NCBI GenBank assembly: GCA_965214995.1
Contig: CBDCCT010000002.1
Span: 2,914,001 to 2,978,000 of the forward strand
Reading direction: 5' to 3'
Source of the DNA: CBDCCT01 sp965214995
GTDB taxonomy: Bacteria; Deinococcota; Deinococci; Deinococcales; Trueperaceae
DNA: 64,000 nucleotides
Shown here piece by piece: positions 46,441 through 54,816 of the stretch (within the stretch, counting starts at the first letter, position 1; the number at the start of each line of letters is the position of its first letter). Position numbers and translations under genes: made by a program. A model generated the notes under the pieces. The model was not told the DNA's origin. It searched no databases and saw only the letters and a list, made by a program, of their open reading frames with translations.

Positions 46441-47014
46441 CCTCGCGGTGCTGGGCGTAATATTCCTCGTTGGGCCGCCAGCCGAGCGCGTTCGCTAAGC
46501 GGTTGGTGAAGTTGAACATGGCCGCCACCTGCGCCGCCTCGAAGATGGTCTCGTCGGAAAGCTCGAGGGCGCGCAGGGGTTCCAACGCCTCTTCCGTCAT
46601 CTCGTAAGACTCACCCGTCATCGCCACGGCAAAGTCCAGAAGCGCCCGCTCGCGCTCTGTAAGGTCCGCGCGGCGGTAGTTGTGGGTGAGCAGGTCGGCC
46701 AGCACGGGGTCGCCCGCTATCTCGCGCAGGTAAGCCCCGTGCGAGGCGAGGCAGTATTCGCAGCGGTTCTCGGCGGACACCGCCACCGCTATCATCTCGC
46801 GCTCTTTGCGCGAGAGCGCGCTCTCTTCGTTGCGCATCAGAAAGTCGTAATACTTGAACCAGCGCAGGAAGTGCTCGGGCGTGAGCGCGAAAACCCGTGC
46901 GACGTTGGGGATGAGGCCGGTTTTCTCTTCGAACTTGTTGAAAAGCGTTTGCACCGCTTCGGGTGTCTCACTGCGTTCGGGTACGCGGAGCCAGCTTGGG
47001 TTGTCCATATCCAC
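46412..47014 (-). CDS. Peroxidase-related AhpD/carboxymuconolactone decarboxylase-like protein
   Basis: A 200-residue AhpD-like helical protein. The redox pair with its proton-relay His is in CEYCLASHGAYL (CxxC...H). GTG 47014 has GGAGG six bases upstream. Such proteins reduce peroxides or act in thiol stress defence. It is convergent with and overlaps the flavoprotein gene by 29 bases. Confidence 0.87.
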   Translation of the reverse strand: MDMDNPSWLRVPERSETPEAVQTLFNKFEEKTGLIPNVARVFALTPEHFLRWFKYYDFLMRNEESALSRKEREMIAVAVSAENRCEYCLASHGAYLREIAGDPVLADLLTHNYRRADLTERERALLDFAVAMTGESYEMTEEALEPLRALELSDETIFEAAQVAAMFNFTNRLANALGWRPNEEYYAQHREVRELQPASD

Positions 47015-47055
47015 TTACGTCCTCCAGACTTTTATAGCTTACGCCATAGGCGCGC

Positions 47056-47087
47056 AAATAATAAAGAGAGTGGCCCCAGCACTCTCT
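47056..47087 (-). terminator. Intrinsic terminator of the lipoprotein gene
   Basis: On the minus strand AGAGAGTG and CACTCTCT (an 8-bp stem, arms 47080-47087 and 47065-47072) are followed by TTATTATTT. It lies about 30 bases past the stop of the lipoprotein gene at 47116. Confidence 0.8.
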
Positions 47088-47115
47088 CTAACCGGTGGGT
47101 TTATGCGCCTCCTGT

Positions 47116-48474
47116 TTAGGGAATGACGCTACCGTACCTGATGGCAAAAACATACTCGGAACCGTCTTCGCCGAAGTCGCCTTTTTCGACACTCGCGCCC
47201 ACAGACCAGGAGACTTCCTCGCCCTCCACAAAGTTCCAGTCGTTTTTCCAACCCTCTACGCCGTCAAAGTTGGGAAGGGCGTAGCTAAAAGCCGAGGCGG
47301 CTCCTGACCATTCCCGACCAAAACTGACGAAGTAGGAGAGGGTTGCCGTCTCGCCGAGACCCTCAACGGCTCGGTCGTAAAAGTTGGTGTACTCGGCACC
47401 CGCTACGGGATAAGCGCTCCACGTCGCGGCGGGGCGGACGTAAGGGGTTTGGCGCTCCACCCGTACGGTTGCTTCCAGGGGTGGAGGCAACGCGAGCGTG
47501 ACATCTTCAGGCGCGGTGAAGGTGCGTGCTAACCCGACATACGTGCCTGATTCATTGATATCTGTCGAGCCCGCAGCAAAAACGTCATAAAAGCCGTTTT
47601 CGCCCAGCAACGCTTGGGGGAGCACGGCGTATCCGAAAGTGTTCGCGTCGCCCGCGTAAGCTAGCTCCGCGTAGGTGTAGTCCTCCGTTCTCACGCTTAC
47701 GCCGCCGAATATATCGTCACCTTCTTTTGCGCCCGTTACCGTCACCGTTCTCGTTTCCGGCACGAACGCGTCCGCGCCGCCAAAGTCGAGCGCCAGCGTC
47801 TGGTTGCTGTTTACCGCCAAGTTGCTTTTGACAATTATCTTGTTGGGAACACCGAGGGTGCTCTTTATGGCGATGAGGTCGTAAAAATTTCTCTCGAGCT
47901 CGAGCGCGTAACGGCTCTCAGAGGCGTCGAACGAATCTTCCTCAAACCCTGCGTAGACCGCGCCCTGCTCCCCAGCATTCAGCCCACTGACGTCTCCTGA
48001 CAAAACGTATGTGGTGGGCGCGTCACCGGGCGTGAAGCAACCCGCGTAGACGCTCGAGCGCTCTCCCAGGGTGTACAGGTCGATATCGACGTCAACATCC
48101 CCCGTCGCGTCCACACAAACGTGCGCGACGCCGTAGCGTCCGGCGGGATCCTTGATGGCAACGGTATGTTCGGTGCCGTGGCTCAGAGGCTCCAAACGCT
48201 CAAAGCGCGAGAGGGACTTGGGGCGTCTCGGGCCGCCCTTGAAATTCTCGCGCGCCTGTCGATAGGCGTCTTCAGCCCCCTGGAGAGCGGGGGTCGGCGA
48301 GGCCGCCGCGTCTTGCACCAGAAGCCTCCAGGGACCGTCGCCGTCTTGGTAAGCGACCCAAGCAGCGCCACTCACCTCGAGGGTCAGGGTACGGGACAGA
48401 TTCGTTCCCCCGTCGTCACCGCAGCCGACCAACAAAACCAACAGAAGGAACCACGTAGCCCCAGGCATCCTCAT
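47116..48474 (-). CDS. Hypothetical lipoprotein
   Basis: A 452-residue secreted protein with lipobox LLVGC near residue 18 (MRMPGATWFLLLVLLVGCGD). The mature protein is beta-rich with repeated Tyr/Gly-containing strands and no recognised catalytic motif. AGGAGG lies five bases before the ATG. It contains many aromatic strands like cell-surface adhesive or sensing domains, but this is not diagnostic. Confidence 0.75.
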   Translation of the reverse strand: MRMPGATWFLLLVLLVGCGDDGGTNLSRTLTLEVSGAAWVAYQDGDGPWRLLVQDAAASPTPALQGAEDAYRQARENFKGGPRRPKSLSRFERLEPLSHGTEHTVAIKDPAGRYGVAHVCVDATGDVDVDIDLYTLGERSSVYAGCFTPGDAPTTYVLSGDVSGLNAGEQGAVYAGFEEDSFDASESRYALELERNFYDLIAIKSTLGVPNKIIVKSNLAVNSNQTLALDFGGADAFVPETRTVTVTGAKEGDDIFGGVSVRTEDYTYAELAYAGDANTFGYAVLPQALLGENGFYDVFAAGSTDINESGTYVGLARTFTAPEDVTLALPPPLEATVRVERQTPYVRPAATWSAYPVAGAEYTNFYDRAVEGLGETATLSYFVSFGREWSGAASAFSYALPNFDGVEGWKNDWNFVEGEEVSWSVGASVEKGDFGEDGSEYVFAIRYGSVIP

Positions 48475-48548
48475 AACCGCCTCCTAAAGGTTGCTTTGCG
48501 GTTAGATTAGCACATCTTTTGGGCGAACGTTAGACCTTTTTTGAGCCT

Positions 48549-48743
48549 TTATGAGGCGGGCTCGAGCCCCACAAAACCCGCGCAGCGCAGCACCGGCTGG
48601 CCCTGGTACTTGGGCAGCTCGGGATGGGTACACAGCACAAAAAGGTTTCCCTTGCTGCTCCTGACGAGCTTGGCGAGCGCGCACGCCCCGCAGAGGCCAC
48701 CCCTAGCGGCTTTGAGTAAGTTGGCGCGGTCTGCGTCCGTCAT
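48549..48743 (-). CDS. Small cysteine-rich conserved hypothetical protein
   Basis: A 64-residue protein with four cysteines in CGAC, LCTHPELPKYQGQPVLRC, arranged like a small zinc- or metal-binding domain. The pattern GNLFVLC...LPKYQGQPVL...C resembles small conserved proteins found in several phyla. It is too short for a confident function, but the coding pattern is convincing. Confidence 0.7.
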   Translation of the reverse strand: MTDADRANLLKAARGGLCGACALAKLVRSSKGNLFVLCTHPELPKYQGQPVLRCAGFVGLEPAS

Positions 48744-48783
48744 CTCACGCGTCCGTACCGTTCAACCTGACCTTTGGCGTGCG

Positions 48784-49179
48784 CTATTCCGCCACGGCGC
48801 GCTCTTCAAAGAGCCTGTCGGAAAGTTCAAAAAGCATCTCTTTGGTAAAAGGCCGCTTGCCCTCGGTGAGCGCTTCTTTGGCCGGGTTGTAGGCGAGCTT
48901 GCGGTAGACGTGCGACTCGAAAGGGTGCAGCGTTATCTCTTTGAATACAGCGTGGCGCGGCGAGGCGCTGAGGAGCAAGACGGGGTCGCCCGCCGGGTTC
49001 GACAGGCTCGCGCTCATGATGGTGGTCGGCAGGCTGTAGGGCCGCTCCATCCGGTAGATGTAGTCGGGGAAGTCGGCCTCTTTTTCGAACAGGACCCCCG
49101 CGTGGGCGTCCGCGTATTCGCGCAGCCAGCCCAGGAGCGTGTTCCAAGCCTCGTAAAAAGCGCTGTCGTTGGCGTTCAT
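48784..49179 (-). CDS. Hypothetical protein
   Basis: A 131-residue soluble protein beginning MNANDSAFYEAWNTLLGWLRE. No family recognised. TAGACT six bases upstream of the ATG indicates a leaderless promoter, which supports both the start and the gene. Acidic helical N-terminus, beta middle (SASLSNPAGDPVLLLSAS), helical C-terminus. Confidence 0.72.
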   Translation of the reverse strand: MNANDSAFYEAWNTLLGWLREYADAHAGVLFEKEADFPDYIYRMERPYSLPTTIMSASLSNPAGDPVLLLSASPRHAVFKEITLHPFESHVYRKLAYNPAKEALTEGKRPFTKEMLFELSDRLFEERAVAE

Positions 49180-49185
49180 GCGCTT

Positions 49186-49191
49186 AGTCTA
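49186..49191 (-). promoter_or_regulatory. -10 box (TAGACT), leaderless type
   Basis: TAGACT on the minus strand is followed after six bases by ATG 49179. Confidence 0.55.
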
Positions 49192-49503
49192 TCGCATCAG
49201 CCCTTGGCGCTCGTTCATTTATCATGAGGGTCATTGGGGAAGCCACGAGAAGGTGATGAGGACTGAGCTAAAATCAGCCCTCTCAGTCCACTCGTTCCTT
49301 ATTGCTATCCTGCGTCGGGGCTCTGCGTTCGGAACAGTCCTTTCTGCTTTGAATCTGAAAAAGTTTTGGTGACAAAACCTGCGCCCAAACCAAATGATTT
49401 CCTGATACGATGGGCCTGCGCTAAGCTACTGCAACACACAGTCTGCAACATAAAAATCCGCGCGCGTCCGTACCGAAAACCCGCCCTGCGCAGAAAGGCC
49501 GTT

Positions 49504-49509
49504 TAAGCT
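49504..49509 (+). promoter_or_regulatory. -10 box (TAAGCT), leaderless type
   Basis: TAAGCT is followed after six bases by ATG 49516; it overlaps a GCTCGAGC octamer. Confidence 0.4.
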
Positions 49510-49515
49510 CGAGCC

Positions 49516-50598
49516 ATGCGAGCCTCCTCCCTCCCCACCCCGCTCCGCCTCGTGCCCGGCCTCGGCCTCACGGCCGCCCTCACGGTGGCGGCTTATGGGC
49601 TGGACGCCCTGCCCGGCTTTCACCTCCTGGGCACGCTCGGCCTCGCCCTGGTGCTCGGTCTCGCCTGGCGGGCGCTTTTCGGCCCCTCCGAGGCGGCCGC
49701 GCCCGGCGTAAAGTTCTCCGCCAAAACGCTGCTCAGCCTGGGCGTTATCTTGCTCGGCGTGAGGCTCGACTTCGCGCTGCTTTACGAGGCGGGGCCCGTC
49801 GTGCTGCTTTTGGACCTGCTCGTGGTGGGGGTCGGGGTGCTGGTCATCGAGCGCTTGGGAAAGGTGATGGGGCTCACGCGCGGGCTGCGGCTCGCGCTGG
49901 CGGTGGGCTCGAGCATCTGCGGCCCCGCCGCCGTCGCCGCCGCCGTGCCCGTTATCCGGGCGAGCGACGACGAGGTCTCCGTTTCCATCGGCATCGTCAG
50001 CCTGCTCGGCGCGTTGGGCGCGGTCGGGTTCATCTTGCTCGCGCCGCTTTTTGGCTCGAGCGAAACCTACGGCCTCATGACGGGCGCAACCTTACAGTCG
50101 GTGGGCCACGTGCTCGCGGCGGGCGCGGCCGGGGGCGCGGGGGCGCTCGACCTAGCCACGCTGACCAAGCTGACGCGGGTCGCGCTGCTGGCCCCCCTTT
50201 TGCTCGTGATAGGTTGGCTGCTCGCTAGGCGTGACGAGACAGGGCGGGATGAGACAGGACGTGACGGAGCAGGGCGTGACGGAGTGGTGGATGGAGGGGG
50301 ACGCGCAGAGCCGAAAGCAGCGGCACCGGGGGTGAGGGCGAGAGCGCCCCTGTTGCCGAACTTCCTGGTCGGCTTTCTCGCGCTGGGGGCGCTCAACAGC
50401 CTCGGCTTTATCCCGGACCCTCTGGCGGGCGGCTTGAGCGCCGCCAGCCTGGTGTTGACCGCCGCGGCGATGGCCGGGATTGGCTTGGGTGTGGATTTCG
50501 GCGTGCTGCGGCGCATCGGCGGCGGCGCGATGCGGCTGGCGCTGCTGGGCTTCGGGGTCATCCTCACGGTTGCGGGGGTGTACACGCTGGCCTTTTGA
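49516..50598 (+). CDS. YeiH/UPF0324-family membrane protein
   Basis: A 360-residue polytopic protein of the putative sulfate-exporter family. Family wording includes KTLLSLGVILLGVRLDFALL, SSICGPAAVAAAVPVI and SLLGALGAVGFILLAPLF. About ten helices are seen. A hydrophilic loop (about residues 237-280) between helices contains 15-bp in-frame repeats of the RDETG type and is Arg/Gly-rich, unlike the rest of the protein. Substrate specificity is unproven in the family. Confidence 0.85.
   Translation: MRASSLPTPLRLVPGLGLTAALTVAAYGLDALPGFHLLGTLGLALVLGLAWRALFGPSEAAAPGVKFSAKTLLSLGVILLGVRLDFALLYEAGPVVLLLDLLVVGVGVLVIERLGKVMGLTRGLRLALAVGSSICGPAAVAAAVPVIRASDDEVSVSIGIVSLLGALGAVGFILLAPLFGSSETYGLMTGATLQSVGHVLAAGAAGGAGALDLATLTKLTRVALLAPLLLVIGWLLARRDETGRDETGRDGAGRDGVVDGGGRAEPKAAAPGVRARAPLLPNFLVGFLALGALNSLGFIPDPLAGGLSAASLVLTAAAMAGIGLGVDFGVLRRIGGGAMRLALLGFGVILTVAGVYTLAF
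50230..50289 (+). repeat. Four 15-bp tandem units
   Basis: Units at 50230, 50245, 50260 and 50275 share the pattern CGTGACGAGACAGGG with a few changes and encode RDETG, RDETG, RDGAG and RDGVV in a cytoplasmic or external loop. Confidence 0.88.
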
Positions 50599-50630
50599 CT
50601 TTGCAACGGCTGGCGACGTTGCGCCCTGCT

Positions 50631-51659
50631 TCAGGTGTTGGTCCGCCCGTCCGCCGGATAGACAAGCCCAATCTGCCGCCGAACCTCGTCCAGGGTCCGC
50701 ATAATTGCCAGCGTCTCGTCCAGGGGCATGAGGGGGCTCTCGAGCTTACCCTCCCGCACACAGCGCATCACCTCGGCGGCTTCATACTGGTAGCCGTTGC
50801 CTTCGTAGGGCACCTCGATGTCTTCCGACGACCAGTCGGGGCGGATGAGTTTCATCTTCGAGGGTTGCCACCAAGGCGTGAGGATGCGCAGCATGGCCTC
50901 CGTGCCCATAATGGTCGCCTCCCAAGGCGTCTGCGTGCGCACCGCGGTGCTGCAAACCGCCAGCCGTCCGCCGGGATAGGAGAGGATGACCTCGGTCTCC
51001 TCGTCCACGCCGGTTTCGCCCAAATGAGCGGCCGCCACAACGGTCTCGGGCACAACCGTCCCGGGGCGGCCCAGCAGCATCGACGCCAGGGAGATGGGAT
51101 AGATGCCCACGTCGAGCAGCCCGCCGCCGCCCTGCTCGAGGTCGAAAAGCCAGTAATCGGGTTTCACGTCCGTGCGGTAGCCGAAGTCCGCATGAAGCCG
51201 CCGCACCTCGCCGAGCGCGCCCTCGTCGATGAGCGAGCGCACCCGGCCCATGAGCGGGAAATAGCGCGTCCACATCGCCTCCATCAGAAAAAGCCCGCGC
51301 GCCCGCGCCTCCCGAACCATCCGCTCCGCCTGCGCCGCGTTCACCGCGAAAGGCTTTTCGCAGAGCACCGCCTTGCCCCCCTCCAGGCAGAGCAGGCTGT
51401 TGTCCATGTGCGAGCCGTGCGGCGTGGCGACGTAGACCGCGTCAACCTCGGCGTCTGCGGCGAGAGCTGCATAGGAGGCGTGGCGGTGCGGCACACCAAA
51501 CTCGTCTCCAAAGGCGTCTGCGGAACTTTGCGAGCGCGACCCCACCGCGACGAGTTCGGCGTCGGGCAACACGGCGAGCCCTCTCGCAAACTGGCCCGCG
51601 ATGTTGCCCGTGCCGATGATGCCCCAACGAAATGTGTCTGCGTCTCTAGGTCTAGTCAT
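50631..51659 (-). CDS. Gfo/Idh/MocA-family oxidoreductase 1
   Basis: A 342-residue NAD(P)-dependent sugar dehydrogenase-like protein from ATG 51659 (AAGGAG eight bases upstream). The Rossmann motif RWGIIGTGNIAGQF opens it, and the catalytic-type CEKPFAVN (EKP) motif lies near residue 97. Substrates are usually sugars or inositols. Last gene on the minus-strand carbohydrate locus. Confidence 0.88.
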   Translation of the reverse strand: MTRPRDADTFRWGIIGTGNIAGQFARGLAVLPDAELVAVGSRSQSSADAFGDEFGVPHRHASYAALAADAEVDAVYVATPHGSHMDNSLLCLEGGKAVLCEKPFAVNAAQAERMVREARARGLFLMEAMWTRYFPLMGRVRSLIDEGALGEVRRLHADFGYRTDVKPDYWLFDLEQGGGGLLDVGIYPISLASMLLGRPGTVVPETVVAAAHLGETGVDEETEVILSYPGGRLAVCSTAVRTQTPWEATIMGTEAMLRILTPWWQPSKMKLIRPDWSSEDIEVPYEGNGYQYEAAEVMRCVREGKLESPLMPLDETLAIMRTLDEVRRQIGLVYPADGRTNT

Positions 51660-51768
51660 GCCTGGGTCTCCTTTTCGTTTGCCGTTCATCTTCAACGCCG
51701 TCCGCCAGGGGCGTGCGGCGCGTTCGGGTGCTCTCCAAGGTTGAGGCCGATTTTAAGCTCGTGCGGCC

Positions 51769-52764
51769 TCAGGTTTCAAACAGCACCTCCGGCGGTGAGG
51801 TGGCGGTGAGGGTGTCGAGTAGGGGCGCGTCAACGACAATTCCCGCCTCTTGAAACGCAATAATAAGCGCACCGATGGCGGGCTCGAAACGGCTTTTGAC
51901 AACCCTAACGAGGGCGTGCCGTTCCGACACCCGGTTGACCAATGCGTCTTTGAGGACGCTCGAGGGATGCCTGAGCACCCCCCCCGCCAGCACCAGGCTG
52001 TAGGGCTGCGCCCCCAAACCGACGCGACGCGCCGCGGCGAGCGCGTAGTCGCCGAGCGCACGGCCGTGCGCCTCCACAATCCCGTGCGCGGTGGCGTCGC
52101 CCGCCTCGGCCTCGCTAAGCAGCACGCGCGTGAGCCGGGTGAGCCGCGCGGTGGGAGCTTTATCGCGTTTGGTGAATTCGTATAAGGCGGCTTCGACGGT
52201 GGGCAGCTCGAGCACCTCCAACACCCGCTCCGTAAGCGAAGTAGGCGGGTCGATGCCGAGTTCCGCCCGGCACACCGCGCGGAGCGTCTGCACGCTTAGG
52301 TCGCCGCCGCCCCCCGGCCCCTGCCACCACGAAGAGTGCCACTCGCCCGCCGGGCCGCGGCTCCCCGTGGCCGCGCCCGTGCCGCACGCGACCATCACGC
52401 CGAAACCCCGCGGCAGCCCCGCGTAGAGCGCGCCGATGGCGTCGTTGACCACGCGCACGTGAGCGAAGCCGTCCCCTTCTAAGGTGGCGCGGATGAGCGC
52501 GAAGTCCTCGGGCCAGTCCGCGCCCGACATGCTGAAGACGCTTTTTAGAAGCGCCTCGCGGGTCAGTCCGGCCTCCTCTAAGGCCGCGCTCACGGCCCGG
52601 CGCACCTCGGCAAAGGCGGCGGCTTCACCCTCGTAGATGTCGCCGGAGCCGCCGCGCCCAGCGCCGACGATGCGCCCGTTACATTCGGCCACCAGGGCCA
52701 CCGTCTTGGAGCTGCCGCTGTCGACGCCCAGGACGTAGCGCGGGGGCTCAGGCACCCTCAACAC
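51769..52764 (-). CDS. BadF/BcrA-family amino-sugar kinase
   Basis: A 331-residue ASKHA-fold kinase. Phosphate loops are YVLGVDSGSSKTVALV at the N-terminus and VVNDAIGALYAGL and VACGTGAATGSRG in the middle. The family includes N-acetylglucosamine and glucosamine kinases. Overlap with the upstream nagB by 17 bases (GTG 52764) means translational coupling and a shared pathway, supporting phosphorylation of glucosamine or GlcNAc. Confidence 0.85.
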   Translation of the reverse strand: MLRVPEPPRYVLGVDSGSSKTVALVAECNGRIVGAGRGGSGDIYEGEAAAFAEVRRAVSAALEEAGLTREALLKSVFSMSGADWPEDFALIRATLEGDGFAHVRVVNDAIGALYAGLPRGFGVMVACGTGAATGSRGPAGEWHSSWWQGPGGGGDLSVQTLRAVCRAELGIDPPTSLTERVLEVLELPTVEAALYEFTKRDKAPTARLTRLTRVLLSEAEAGDATAHGIVEAHGRALGDYALAAARRVGLGAQPYSLVLAGGVLRHPSSVLKDALVNRVSERHALVRVVKSRFEPAIGALIIAFQEAGIVVDAPLLDTLTATSPPEVLFET

Positions 52765-53488
52765 CCTCCCCGTGCCAGGCCGCGCGGTCGGCGAGCACCG
52801 TTACGTCGGCGGCACGTTGCAAAAAGGACGCGGGCACGTCCGGCGTGACCGGCCCTTCGACCGTCCGGCGCAAGATAGCGTGTTTATGGTCCCCAGAAAC
52901 GAGCAGAAGAATCTTCTTCGCTTCCAGCAAGACGTTCATCCCCGCTGTGATAGCCTCTCTGGGCACCCGCTCTCGCCCGCCCCAGTAAGACGCGTTGCTT
53001 GTCACGCTCTCTTCGGTCAAGGTGACCACGCGCGTTACATCCGTTGGCGCTGACGGCGGCTCGTTGAAGCCTAAGTGGCCGTTCGGCCCCAAACCCAAAA
53101 TAGCTAAGTCAAAACCGCCCGCGCGCGCCACGGCCTCGTCGTAGGCGTGGCAGGCCGCGTGGGGGTCGGGGGTGTCGCCGGGCAAGCGCACCACGTGCGC
53201 CTCGGGAATCTCGAGCGGGTCCAAAAACGCCTCTTTCATCCAGCGGTAGAGCGAGCGCGGGTCGTCGGGGGTGAGACCCAGATAGGCGTCGAGCTGGAAC
53301 GCGCGCAGGCGGCTCGAGTCCACCTCCCCCCGTGCGCGCATATCGGCCAATTCACGGTAGAGCCCCAGGGGCGTATTGCCCGTGGCGACCACCACTGCCG
53401 CGTCCGGTTTGGCGCGCAGGTACGACGCGACCCTTTCGGCCCCGGCGCGGCTGAGCGCGGCGTAGTCCTCTTTTATGACGAGGTGCAT
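52748..53488 (-). CDS. nagB: Glucosamine-6-phosphate deaminase
   Basis: A 246-residue enzyme converting glucosamine-6-phosphate to fructose-6-phosphate and ammonia. ATGNTPLGLYRELADM is the phosphate site; FQLDAYLGL holds the catalytic Asp; GLGPNGHLGFNEPPSAP includes the conserved His (Asn precedes it, as in Bacillus enzymes); SGDHKHAILRRTVEGPV and VPASFLQ complete the fold. It follows the GH4 gene with stop and start touching. Confidence 0.92.
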   Translation of the reverse strand: MHLVIKEDYAALSRAGAERVASYLRAKPDAAVVVATGNTPLGLYRELADMRARGEVDSSRLRAFQLDAYLGLTPDDPRSLYRWMKEAFLDPLEIPEAHVVRLPGDTPDPHAACHAYDEAVARAGGFDLAILGLGPNGHLGFNEPPSAPTDVTRVVTLTEESVTSNASYWGGRERVPREAITAGMNVLLEAKKILLLVSGDHKHAILRRTVEGPVTPDVPASFLQRAADVTVLADRAAWHGEGVEGA

Positions 53489-54787
53489 CTAGGCGAGCAG
53501 CCGCTCGGGCAGGTAGTCTTTGAGCGCGGCGGCCATCTCGTTGTAAAGCGCCTCGGCCTTGCTCAGGGAGATAACCAGCGGGTTGGCGGCGAGCGCTTGG
53601 ATGGCCTCGCGCCGCGTGCCTTCCCAAGCGACTTTGGCGGCGAGCGCCTGATACTCGCCTAACATCTTGGTGAGCCCCGCAACCTGCTTGGGCAGCGCGC
53701 CGTGCGCTATCGGCGTGACACCGTGCTTGTCCACAAAACCCGGCACCTCGACCACCAAATCATCGTCAAAGTCTTTAAGCGCCCCCCGGTTGGGCACGTT
53801 GACGGGCCAGACCTCGCCGCGGTCGTTGAACACTGCGTCCATTACGTCGATGGCGAGCTCGAGCTCGTGCAGCCCGCCCCTTGAGCGGGCGGGCTCGAGC
53901 TGCGGTTCGTCCCTGTCCGCCTGTTCTTGATAGTGCCGCCAGTAGTCGGGCACGGACGCCATGATGTCCTGCGCGCGGGTGGTGGGCTTTTCTTGAAGCG
54001 TCTTGATGACCTCGTCACGATAGTAGTAATAAAGAAAATACTGCGCGGGCACCGCGCCCATTTTGGCGGTGAGTTCCAAAAGCCTCTTGCCCCGTTCGTC
54101 CACGCCTGGGTTGTCTTTTTTGCGCTCATAAGCCTCACGGACGAGCGCAATAAGGTCTTTGCCGTCATAAAGATGCCGCACCGACCAGGAGCCGTGGTTG
54201 AGGCCAATCATCGCGGTGTCCACCTTGTCGGGGTCTAGGTCGGCAAACTCTGCCACCTCGCGCGGGAAGACGATGGGGCCCTCGCAGAGGGAGACGGTGG
54301 GGATGTCCGAGTGATGCGTGACTGCCTCGGCGATGATGTTGACGGGATTCGTGTAGTTGAAAAGCCGCGCGTCGGGGCAGACTGCTTCCATGTCCTCGAT
54401 AATCCCTTTCATCACGTGGATGGAGCGCAGCGCCATAAAAAAGCCGCCGGGACCTTGCGTTTCCTGCCCTATGAGGCCGTGTTTTAGCGGGATGCTCTCG
54501 TCGAGATAGCGCGCCTCGAAACCGCCGGGGCGGTAGCTCGACAAGACCGCCTGCGCGTCCGTCAAACCTGCGCGTCTGTCGGTCGTCGTGCGAACCTTGA
54601 TGTCTACGCCCCTGGCTTTCGCCATCTTATCGGCCAACTTTTGGACGAGCTCGAGCCGCGCCTCATCTAAATCAATGAGCACGATTTCCGAGCCCGCAAA
54701 ATTCTCCCCCTGCTCGATAAACGACGCCACCGTGCCCGGCGCGCGGGTGCTGCCCCCGCCGATGTACGCAATTTTAATGCCTGCCAC
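53489..54787 (-). CDS. Family 4 glycoside hydrolase (NAD-dependent)
   Basis: A 432-residue GH4 enzyme (6-phospho-glucosidase or alpha-galactosidase type) using NAD+ and a divalent metal in a redox-assisted elimination. Rossmann motif IKIAYIGGGSTRAPG, FNYTNPVNI, metal-site Cys in SLCEGPIV and His in GLNHGSW are visible. GTG start preceded by AGGAGG. Next to nagB and the kinase, it probably splits an imported disaccharide. Confidence 0.92.
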   Translation of the reverse strand: MAGIKIAYIGGGSTRAPGTVASFIEQGENFAGSEIVLIDLDEARLELVQKLADKMAKARGVDIKVRTTTDRRAGLTDAQAVLSSYRPGGFEARYLDESIPLKHGLIGQETQGPGGFFMALRSIHVMKGIIEDMEAVCPDARLFNYTNPVNIIAEAVTHHSDIPTVSLCEGPIVFPREVAEFADLDPDKVDTAMIGLNHGSWSVRHLYDGKDLIALVREAYERKKDNPGVDERGKRLLELTAKMGAVPAQYFLYYYYRDEVIKTLQEKPTTRAQDIMASVPDYWRHYQEQADRDEPQLEPARSRGGLHELELAIDVMDAVFNDRGEVWPVNVPNRGALKDFDDDLVVEVPGFVDKHGVTPIAHGALPKQVAGLTKMLGEYQALAAKVAWEGTRREAIQALAANPLVISLSKAEALYNEMAAALKDYLPERLLA

Positions 54788-54816
54788 ACTGCCTCCTGTG
54801 TCTTAAAAACTCGGTC

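Larger units (their letters stand above)
49180..49515. other. Intergenic region with a short inverted repeat
   Basis: About 335 bases between divergent genes, lower in GC than the surroundings. GGACTGAG (49260-49267) and CTCAGTCC (49282-49289) form an 8-bp stem whose arms echo the stem at 44896-44947. I see no supported gene. Confidence 0.5.

Noticed and set aside
50595..51809. 404-codon open frame on the plus strand
   Set aside because: Antisense to a well-supported Gfo/Idh/MocA gene; composition is that of a shadow frame.
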